From positions 20,049-25,746 of the forward strand of contig NYXO01000020.1 in assembly GCA_002685415.1 (NCBI GenBank): a stretch of DNA of 5,698 nt. Reading direction: 5' to 3'. The DNA is from Methanobacteriota archaeon (lineage in GTDB: Archaea > Thermoplasmatota > Poseidoniia > Poseidoniales > Thalassarchaeaceae). A program made the position numbers and the translations under genes. Positions 1 to 5,324 of the stretch are shown one piece after another (the first letter of the stretch is position 1; each line of letters starts with the position of its first letter). The notes beneath the pieces are model-generated. The model did not search any database and was not told the origin of the DNA. It worked only from the letters and a program-made list of their open reading frames with translations.

Positions 1-362
1 TTGAACTCCCACTTCTTCTTGAGATCTAGACCATCAGCATCTACACCACGTGTGATGAAGACACCCATAGTCTCCTCAAGGTCCTCTAGCGGACGCTGGA
101 TACCGTCGTAAATCTGTGTTAACAGACCCGGACCTAGCTGAACAGACAAAGTCTGCCCCGTTCTGACTACAGGTTCACCCGGTTTGATACCCGATGTTTC
201 CTCGTAGACCTGGATAACCGATTGTTCTCCGTGCAATTCAATGACTTCACCCATCAGTCCTTCATCACCAACACGCACTACCTCATACATTCTGGGGGTA
301 ATACCTACAGCGGTAACTACTGGTCCTGAAATGCGATAAATCACTCCATTTTCCTCACTCAT
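1..362 (-). CDS. atpA: A-type ATP synthase catalytic subunit A, N-terminal fragment (cut by window edge)
   Basis: Subunit A is the nucleotide-hydrolysing/synthesising subunit of the A3B3 head, on the cytoplasmic side. Only the first 120 residues are present; the frame is open through the left edge. The ATG at 360-362 is preceded by GGAAGTGA (367-374) four bases upstream. Residues about 1-68 form the N-terminal beta-barrel, opening [16 protein letters not shown] and containing the ISGPVV(T)A signature. Then come [20 protein letters not shown] and the turn [11 protein letters not shown], both highly conserved in A/V-type catalytic subunits. The fragment ends with [18 protein letters not shown], the start of the insert ('bulge') domain that is specific to A subunits and absent from B. 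This rules out atpB. The Walker A P-loop would lie outside the window. The gene starts 28 nt after the atpF stop, in the same operon. I see nothing abnormal in the visible part. Confidence 0.96.
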   Translation of the reverse strand, partial: MSEENGVIYRISGPVVTAVGITPRMYEVVRVGDEGLMGEVIELHGEQSVIQVYEETSGIKPGEPVVRTGQTLSVQLGPGLLTQIYDGIQRPLEDLEETMGVFITRGVDADGLDLKKKWEF

Positions 363-390
363 TTTTTCACTTCCTTTTCTTTTTCTGGAA

Positions 391-690
391 TCACTTCCAT
401 AGGTCAACTCCTAGAGCCGACTTAATGGACTCACGAAGGGTATTATCCTCCTCAGTCCCTATACCCAGTACTGTGGGTGTAATGCTCTCGGACAGTTGCA
501 TTCGCAACTTCTCAGGCATTTGGGTGAGGTCGGAACTGTCAATCACGACAATACCGACCTCTGGTGTACCCATCAAACTTCGAAGGACAGTGGCTGTCTC
601 CTCTAGGTTTGTTGGATTGTGCAGGCGGGTTACGCCAGCAAGTTGGAATCCGAGGGTGAATTCTGGTGTTCCGACAACTGCGATTTCCAT
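391..690 (-). CDS. atpF: A-type ATP synthase subunit F (central stalk)
   Basis: Subunit F is a small Rossmann-like protein that binds subunit D in the central rotor stalk and can modulate ATP hydrolysis. The product is 99 aa, the normal family size (about 95-110). The N-terminus [20 protein letters not shown] matches the family pattern of a beta strand, then G-x-x-x-T/F-x-x-[15 protein letters not shown] (about residues 46-55) fits the second core strand. The tail [11 protein letters not shown] is the typical family ending. The ATG at 688-690 has the strong Shine-Dalgarno site GAGGTGA four bases upstream, and that site overlaps the stop codon of atpC. The gene lies between atpC and atpA, as in methanosarcinal operons. 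The longer plus-strand frame over the same bases is a shadow. Confidence 0.95.
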   Translation of the reverse strand: MEIAVVGTPEFTLGFQLAGVTRLHNPTNLEETATVLRSLMGTPEVGIVVIDSSDLTQMPEKLRMQLSESITPTVLGIGTEEDNTLRESIKSALGVDLWK

Positions 691-699
691 TATTTCACC

Positions 700-1752
700 T
701 CAGATGAATAAGTGCGCTTCTATGACCTCGTCAGAGAGGCCTGCCGCCTTACCGCGCACAAGTAGGCGTAGATTCTGAACTTCCAGAACCTTTGCTTGAA
801 TGTAGTAAACCACAGGCAGGGCAGATACAGGATTGAGATATGAAAATCTCCTAAGCATTTTCAATCTCTTAATCCTAAGTAAATTGACCAATGGGTCAAA
901 TGTACCGCGTTGGGTTGATTCCTGCATGGCTTCTTCGAAGCCGGAATCATCGAAGGCAATTGAACGACGGAGGGCTTCCAACAACGCCTCCTGTGTATCT
1001 GCCTGTGAAGCAGCATTCATGACAGAATCAGCAATTTTTCCTCCTGGAATGTTGATTCTCTCACGAGTTTCAAAGGACAAATTTTGTCTCAATGCTCTGA
1101 ACTGGTTCACAATGTTCCTGTGATCTATTTCGGTCTGAAGATATAGGATTAGTTGGGGACTTCCGTCCTTACCCCTGGATGCTTCGAGTGAGTCAGTAAA
1201 GTACTGCCTATCCAAAGCATCCTCCATCTCAATGAGAGATGTATCTTCATCTAATTTTGCTAAGCATCGCCCCCAAGGAGATCCTCGCATTGCTTCTATG
1301 GCTTCTTGAACGGTTTCCGTTGTACGTACGATATGCAACCAATGTGTATTACTTGGGTTTTCTTCAGGCAATATCTGATCTGCAATCATCTCATCCGATG
1401 CGCCTTTCGACACTGAACGAAGAACTGTCTTGACCTTCTCATATTGGAATCTCTCGACATAAATAGCGACGAGATCTCTTAGGTTTCCTTGGCAGAAGCC
1501 AAGTACAGAATTTAGGTCATTATCCAAGTTATGGGTTAGAGCGGCTTCGATAGCATCTGAGCCAGACATCCTTGTTGAATAGAGATCCATTTCTTGCCTG
1601 TATCCTAATTCCCCGATACTGGCTCCAATTGAATCTGTACCCTGTTGTAGAAGTTGGCGTATTCTTGTGCTATCAATTAGCGATGCCTTGCGAGCTTTTG
1701 CTCTCGCTCCGGCATTGGAAATATTGGAACTTCCAGTTGCTAATCTTGCCAT
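700..1752 (-). CDS. atpC: A-type ATP synthase subunit C (central stalk socket, V-type d homologue)
   Basis: Subunit C is the funnel-shaped helical protein that sits on the cytoplasmic face of the K ring and couples it to the D/F shaft. The product is 350 aa, slightly shorter than well-studied homologues (about 350-390), and mostly alpha-helical by composition. The ATG at 1750-1752 has GGGTGAT (1756-1762) three bases upstream. Family-like segments are: ARAKARKASL near residues 16-25 (the arginine/lysine-rich first helix); DLYSTRM near 56-62; YLQTEIDHRNIVNQFRALRQ near 204-223 (equivalent of the family's 'E..Y.DI.N....LR.K' helix); and the C-terminal NPVSALPVVYYIQAKVLEVQ followed by NLRLLVRGKAAGLSDEVI (about 307-344), the most diagnostic block, where family members carry 'AKE.EIRNLR.I.RGK..GL'. 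It lies 12 nt downstream of atpE and 9 nt upstream of atpF. No frame disruption is seen. Overall conservation seems lower than in neighbouring subunits, which is usual for C. Confidence 0.93.
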   Translation of the reverse strand: MARLATGSSNISNAGARAKARKASLIDSTRIRQLLQQGTDSIGASIGELGYRQEMDLYSTRMSGSDAIEAALTHNLDNDLNSVLGFCQGNLRDLVAIYVERFQYEKVKTVLRSVSKGASDEMIADQILPEENPSNTHWLHIVRTTETVQEAIEAMRGSPWGRCLAKLDEDTSLIEMEDALDRQYFTDSLEASRGKDGSPQLILYLQTEIDHRNIVNQFRALRQNLSFETRERINIPGGKIADSVMNAASQADTQEALLEALRRSIAFDDSGFEEAMQESTQRGTFDPLVNLLRIKRLKMLRRFSYLNPVSALPVVYYIQAKVLEVQNLRLLVRGKAAGLSDEVIEAHLFI

Positions 1753-1764
1753 TTAATCACCCAT

Positions 1765-2322
1765 TCAATTTCCAAACATTAGTTCGTTTACTGCTCCGAG
1801 GTTTGCTTCCCAAACCTCTTGTAATCGTCCATCGAATCTGTAGTCCAATAGAATTGAGCCATCTGTAGATTCTAGAATGAAGCCACCTAAGCCATCAACA
1901 TCATCGCCAAGATCGAATCCCTTTCCAGTTAGGGCCTTTCTGTCGGTATTTACCGGGTGTAGAATCATGTCTCCACCTACAGATTTAGCCTCATTTAGAA
2001 GGGATTTCAAGATGTCATTACGACCAGCTAAATCGGCTGAGCCGACTTTTTCTTGCACATCTTGCCATGTTGCTTCTAGAACCTCACGGCGTGCAATTAG
2101 CTCTCGCTTCTGATTTCCTTGGCGCGCTGATGCCACAACTTCTACGGAAAGTTGGTCACTTTCTCGCTTTGCTCGAGCAACAATTCCTTCGCGAGCAGCC
2201 GCATTGGTTGCGGCTGATTCTGATGCGATTTCTTTGGCTTGCTCTCGCGCGGCTTCTGTGATTGCTTCGCCTTTGGCTTTCGCCGCGGCTGCAATCTGTT
2301 CTGCTAGCGCTTCAAGAGTCAT
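1765..2322 (-). CDS. atpE: A-type ATP synthase subunit E (peripheral stalk)
   Basis: Subunit E pairs with subunit H to form the peripheral stalks that keep the A3B3 head from rotating. The product is 185 aa, normal for the family. Residues about 1-90 are an Ala/Glu/Lys/Arg-rich coiled coil without proline, including AAAAKAKGEAITEAAREQAK and a stretch up to RRE at 78-80. Residues about 95-185 are the globular head-binding domain. The segment GLGGFILESTDGSILLDYRF (about 144-163), then DGRLQEVWEANLGAVNELMF, matches the conserved C-terminal strand-helix motif (GG-hydrophobic-x-DG-x-hydrophobic-D-x-R/T-F, then R/L-hydrophobic and LF). The ATG at 2320-2322 is preceded by GAGTTGAT (2326-2333) with a 3-nt spacer; this differs by one base from the GAGGTGAT pattern of its neighbours. 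The 50-nt gap to atpK is the longest in the operon. Confidence 0.95.
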   Translation of the reverse strand: MTLEALAEQIAAAAKAKGEAITEAAREQAKEIASESAATNAAAREGIVARAKRESDQLSVEVVASARQGNQKRELIARREVLEATWQDVQEKVGSADLAGRNDILKSLLNEAKSVGGDMILHPVNTDRKALTGKGFDLGDDVDGLGGFILESTDGSILLDYRFDGRLQEVWEANLGAVNELMFGN

Positions 2323-2372
2323 ATTATCAACTCGTAAATTTCATTCAAAATTCAATTTCTTTGCATTCGCAA

Positions 2373-2693
2373 TCAGGCTAGACCTGGCATAACGAACATT
2401 GCAAGGAAACCGAACAGAACAATTGTCTCTGGAAGAGCAGTCATCAAAATTGCGTGACCAATTCGAGATCTGTCCTCTGCGATCATTCCTACAGCTGCAG
2501 CACCGATTGGACCCTGGCTCATACCAGTACCAATTGCTGCCAAACCTAGTGCCACACCTGCTCCAATAGCAGCGTAGGCTGCGGTGGTTTCCTCATTGTC
2601 AGCTGCATCCTGTGCCTGTACGCCGGTTGCAAAAGCAGCGACGACAAATAGGACAAACAGTACACTCATTCCTTTCATTGCGGTTTTCTTCAT
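2373..2693 (-). CDS. atpK: A-type ATP synthase subunit K (c-ring proteolipid) with N-terminal signal peptide
   Basis: K is the ion-carrying rotor subunit; multiple copies form the membrane ring. The product is 106 aa and has three parts. Residues 1-27 look like a cleavable signal peptide: basic MKKTAMKGM, a hydrophobic VLFVLFVVAAFA core, and a V-Q-A site at 25-27. A short acidic linker (DAADNEE) follows. Then comes a two-helix hairpin: TM1 about 39-70 with glycine-rich GAGVALGLAAIGTG, a polar loop AEDRSR at 72-77, and TM2 about 80-103. TM2 carries LPETIVLFG, where E89 is the predicted ion-binding carboxylate; Q60 in TM1 is a potential second ligand. This is a single hairpin, not the duplicated or triplicated form of some methanogens. 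The mature protein would be about 79 aa. The ATG at 2691-2693 has GGAGG at 2701-2705, seven bases upstream. The layout resembles the Thermus V/A-ATPase c subunit, which also has a signal sequence (recalled, not searched). Confidence 0.96.
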   Translation of the reverse strand: MKKTAMKGMSVLFVLFVVAAFATGVQAQDAADNEETTAAYAAIGAGVALGLAAIGTGMSQGPIGAAAVGMIAEDRSRIGHAILMTALPETIVLFGFLAMFVMPGLA

Positions 2694-2732
2694 TTTTTTT
2701 CCTCCATTTTTTCCCTGCTGACAGCCGGCTGA

Positions 2733-4844
2733 TTACTCACCCTCCACATATTGCGAGGTTCCGCCAAATGGCGAAAACGGTTGTCCGCTGGAATCGTAAT
2801 ATTGCTTCATCCACTCTACCATGTGCAGACGTGCTGCGTGGATGTTTGGACTGAATACTCCCAGTAACCAAGCAAATGCTTGGACTAAGAGCCAACCAAA
2901 GATTAGCAAAACTGCCATCAGTGGCTCGTCCAATGAAATTTTATCGAAGAACATGTGATTGCCGGTTTCAGCAATCTTAACACCGACTATTCCTACTGCG
3001 AAAAGTCGAACATAAGACAATACTGTTGGCATTAGTCCAATAGCTTCTACTGGGCCCATGATAATTGCAACAAACAGATCGAATCCATGGTACCTGTACA
3101 GAGTCCAGATTAGGCAGATTGTTGAGAACGCAATAAGTGCCGTTCCTGGCATCAATAGTTCATCATAGCTCCCGAGGAATCCATGAGCAAACATGAACCC
3201 ACCAGCTAGGAGAATCATCCAAATTCCTTTCTCGAAGAATGCTGCGACTAATCCAACACCGCCGTGCCCATTTCCTATTAGGAGAATATCACGGAATCCC
3301 ATGATGAATCCAAGAAGGACATGGAAGCAACCCATGTATAGACTGATTACAATCAGGTCAATCATGTGGCTTCCAACTCTGTGGAAGGGGAACGCGAGGG
3401 ATAGGCTGAATCCGTAAGATGCCTCCCAACCGTATCCATGCTCAATATCGAAGGGGAAGTAAAGTGCGCTGAGGAATGCGACTGGTGATAGATTGTCGCT
3501 GTACATGTAATGGCCTGCTGAATCTTTCATGTAAGTTCCATCAGGGTACGTCAATTTTTCATAAAGGAATATTTCAAAACCTGCTATTTCGGCGTACAGA
3601 TAGCCGAAAATCAAGGTTGAAAGGCCGATTAATTGGAGGAATCTACCGCCTAGTTTCAGAGTTTCATTTGTTCTTGCTCTACTGTATAGGAAGGTACCCA
3701 GTCCCATTGTTGCGAGTCCGTACGCCATGTCTCCTAACATCACGCCGAAGAAAATTGGGTAAGTGAAGAACATGAATACTGTAGGGTCAAGTCTTCCATA
3801 TCCTGGTCGCCCTACCATGTCGGTAACTAGTTCCATTGATTTGGTTGTTGACCTAGGTTGGTAAGCAATTGGTGGCATCTCAGGTTCATGATGTTCGTCA
3901 TCATGGTCGTGATGGGCACCGCCTGCTTGTATTACGAATGGCTCTACATCTACTACGGTGCAAACATTGCCAAGTGCGACCTTGATATCTGCAGACCTAT
4001 CCATTTCAACCCAGCCATCAATCACGAAGGCGTGGGCGGATACAGCGACCTTTACTGGAGAAGTAACTAATTCGTGATCTCTCTCTAATACCTCTAAACT
4101 ACAAATCAGGTCTTCTCCGTTATCGGATATCCATTCGGCGACAGAATTAGAGAGCCCTTCGCTCTCAGTTTGAAGCTCCAATCTCTCATTCATCAGATCA
4201 TTCATGCGAGATTCAGGGTTACCTGCTCCTTCTGGCAACTGAATCGCGGTGAATCCCGCTTCTGAAAGTGCTGAAGATACCAAATCAGCATCTTCGTTTT
4301 TGACGAAAATTGCAACGACATCAGTCTTCCCTGATGTGCCACTGACAAACATTCCATCTCCTGCAGCGACTTGTGCCGCTTTGAGGTCGTCAACCGTACC
4401 AACGAATGATGTAATCGATTCGTAGCCAGATAGTAGTTCGATGTCGATACCGAGAGGCGTTAACAGAGACAACACCGATTCTTCTTCAGACTGTGAGGAA
4501 ATGCTGTTCTCAATTTCATCAATTCTACTGAGGTCGCCTAGAAGAGAGTCTACTCTGCCCTCTAGATCTTCATCAATAGATTTCCTAACTGCAGCCAATG
4601 GAGCCGCTTTGCTAGGACCTGTTGGCTCGACTTGAGCGACTGCGGCTCTGGTTTTGTTTAGCAACTTTGCAATCTCCTCTGCCTTCTCATTTGGTGTTCC
4701 CAAAGACAAGTCATCCATTGAGCCGTCATAATCGACGAAGTGTAGTGCCTTTAGTTGAGCGAGGAGACTTAGCGCATCGTCAAGTTTGTCCAAGGTTCCA
4801 GCTGCGGTCAAACGACCCATCTGCTTAGTCTGAACCTGTGACAT
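2733..4844 (-). CDS. atpI: A-type ATP synthase subunit I (membrane stator, V-type a homologue)
   Basis: Subunit I provides the two ion half-channels next to the K ring and anchors the peripheral stalks. It is 703 aa from the ATG at 4842-4844, a normal length (about 620-720). Residues about 1-310 are the cytoplasmic arm; it opens MSQVQTKQMGRLTAAGTLDK, reaches LKALHFVDYDG (about 31-41; family 'LG..HI.DYDG'), and contains coiled-coil stretches and GWVEMDRS near 277-284. A His/Asp-rich hinge sits at 311-320. About eight membrane segments follow from residue 355. TM7 carries LSYVRLFAVG with R613, the equivalent of the essential channel arginine (R735 of yeast Vph1), and E600 earlier in the same helix. 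TM8 ends in SPNIHAARLHMVEW, the family signature, and the tail is KQYYDSSGQPFSPF. A roughly 70-residue loop between TM3 and TM4 is Tyr-rich and probably extracytoplasmic. A GTG at 4872-4874 would add ten residues (MKPNSRRSLQ), but the Shine-Dalgarno site favours the ATG. Confidence 0.96.
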   Translation of the reverse strand: MSQVQTKQMGRLTAAGTLDKLDDALSLLAQLKALHFVDYDGSMDDLSLGTPNEKAEEIAKLLNKTRAAVAQVEPTGPSKAAPLAAVRKSIDEDLEGRVDSLLGDLSRIDEIENSISSQSEEESVLSLLTPLGIDIELLSGYESITSFVGTVDDLKAAQVAAGDGMFVSGTSGKTDVVAIFVKNEDADLVSSALSEAGFTAIQLPEGAGNPESRMNDLMNERLELQTESEGLSNSVAEWISDNGEDLICSLEVLERDHELVTSPVKVAVSAHAFVIDGWVEMDRSADIKVALGNVCTVVDVEPFVIQAGGAHHDHDDEHHEPEMPPIAYQPRSTTKSMELVTDMVGRPGYGRLDPTVFMFFTYPIFFGVMLGDMAYGLATMGLGTFLYSRARTNETLKLGGRFLQLIGLSTLIFGYLYAEIAGFEIFLYEKLTYPDGTYMKDSAGHYMYSDNLSPVAFLSALYFPFDIEHGYGWEASYGFSLSLAFPFHRVGSHMIDLIVISLYMGCFHVLLGFIMGFRDILLIGNGHGGVGLVAAFFEKGIWMILLAGGFMFAHGFLGSYDELLMPGTALIAFSTICLIWTLYRYHGFDLFVAIIMGPVEAIGLMPTVLSYVRLFAVGIVGVKIAETGNHMFFDKISLDEPLMAVLLIFGWLLVQAFAWLLGVFSPNIHAARLHMVEWMKQYYDSSGQPFSPFGGTSQYVEGE

Positions 4845-4852
4845 TTGTAGCG

Positions 4853-4859
4853 ACCTCCT
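4853..4859 (-). promoter_or_regulatory. Shine-Dalgarno site that fixes the atpI start
   Basis: On the minus strand the sequence reads AGGAGGT, followed by eight bases (CGCTACAA) and ATG at 4842-4844. It is the best match to the 16S rRNA tail in the window and lies downstream of the alternative GTG at 4872-4874. It therefore supports the shorter form of subunit I. It lies in the 26-nt spacer after the atpH stop. Confidence 0.88.
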
Positions 4860-4870
4860 AGAATTGGGTT

Positions 4871-5185
4871 TCACGCTCGGAAGGCATCCAAAATTGTGTT
4901 GACCGCCTTGTCACGGTTCTTCTTTCCGCTGTTGTGAATTGAATCGATAGTTGCGTCTCCATCAGCAGACACTGTAGCAGCTTCCTTTTCCGCTGCAGCG
5001 CGGGCATCAGCAACGATTTTCTGTGCTTCTGCTTCTGAATCTGTGCGTCCAGTCTGGAGTGATTCGGCGGCCTCTAACCTTGCCTTTTGAACAATACCTG
5101 TGGCCTCAGATTCGGCCTTTGCTATGGCCGCGGCTGCGGCCTCTTCTGCTTCCCTTATGGTGCGGAGTACATCTGCGTTACCCAT
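4871..5185 (-). CDS. atpH: A-type ATP synthase subunit H (peripheral stalk coiled coil)
   Basis: Subunit H (AhaH type) is the long helical partner of subunit E in the peripheral stalks and connects the head to subunit I. From the ATG at 5183-5185 it is 104 aa, matching the usual 100-110 aa. It is nearly all helix-forming: MGNADVLRTIREAEEAAAAA, then repeated A/E/K/R segments to about residue 72 with almost no proline or aromatic residue. After a short Gly/Asp-containing break (SADGDATIDSIHNSG) comes the basic-to-hydrophobic C-terminal helix KKNRDKAVNTILDAFRA, where the family has 'A...V...' before the end. As the first gene of the operon it fits the H-I-K-E-C-F-A order. A GTG at 5192-5194 would add three residues, but it lies inside the AAGGTGG Shine-Dalgarno site and is less likely. 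Sequence is low-complexity, so identification rests on composition, length and position together. Confidence 0.9.
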   Translation of the reverse strand: MGNADVLRTIREAEEAAAAAIAKAESEATGIVQKARLEAAESLQTGRTDSEAEAQKIVADARAAAEKEAATVSADGDATIDSIHNSGKKNRDKAVNTILDAFRA

Positions 5186-5190
5186 TTCAT

Positions 5191-5197
5191 CCACCTT
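5191..5197 (-). promoter_or_regulatory. Shine-Dalgarno site that fixes the atpH start
   Basis: The minus strand reads AAGGTGG followed by ATGAA and the ATG at 5183-5185. The alternative GTG start of the same frame lies within this element, so it would have no ribosome site of its own at the right distance. The shorter H subunit is therefore preferred. Confidence 0.75.
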
Positions 5198-5219
5198 TGG
5201 TGAGGCGAGCGACCGGAAA

Positions 5220-5230
5220 TGGGTATTTCA
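5220..5230 (-). promoter_or_regulatory. Possible TATA-like promoter element of the ATP synthase operon
   Basis: Upstream of atpH the minus strand reads TGAAATACCC at 5221-5230, a weak archaeal TATA-like element. Transcription would start about 25 bases downstream, near 5200, giving a leader of roughly 15 nt that still contains the AAGGTGG ribosome site. The element is degenerate, and other A/T-rich patches in the 5186-5324 interval cannot be excluded. Confidence 0.35.
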
Positions 5231-5296
5231 TGCTAACCTATGTTGAATGAGAAATGCATCAGCCGATACTCGGCGGGACGTATGCCCAAACCAACC

Positions 5297-5303
5297 AAAT
5301 ATA
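5297..5303 (+). promoter_or_regulatory. TATA-like promoter element of the divergent methyltransferase gene
   Basis: The plus strand has AAATATA, preceded by an A/C-rich stretch (AACCAACC) that could serve as the factor B recognition element. The centre is about 25-26 bases before the GTG at 5325-5327, the standard archaeal TATA-to-start distance. A leaderless transcript beginning at or next to that GTG is therefore predicted. No Shine-Dalgarno site precedes the GTG, which agrees with this. Confidence 0.55.
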
Positions 5304-5324
5304 GGCTCACTCCCCACGGCGATT

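Noticed and set aside
425..778. 117-aa plus-strand open frame over atpF and the end of atpC
   Set aside because: It is antisense to well-identified genes, crosses a gene boundary, is Arg/Ser-rich without any recognisable motif, and has no convincing ribosome site.
1572..1868. 98-aa hydrophobic plus-strand open frame over the start of atpC and the end of atpE
   Set aside because: Leucine-rich content arises from reading the complement of helical coding sequence; it spans two real minus-strand genes and shows no domain.
2722..2731. Perfect 10-bp palindrome CAGCCGGCTG between atpI and atpK
   Set aside because: A palindrome of this length is expected a few times by chance in a window of this size. 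It has no loop or T-tract after it, so it is not a convincing terminator or operator.
4202..4402. 66-aa minus-strand open frame inside atpI in another frame
   Set aside because: It is fully inside the confident atpI frame, with no ribosome site or family resemblance.
5247..5324. Upstream in-frame ATG extending the methyltransferase by 26 residues
   Set aside because: The extension overlaps the TATA-like element, has no good ribosome site and adds no recognisable family sequence. It is kept only as an alternative.
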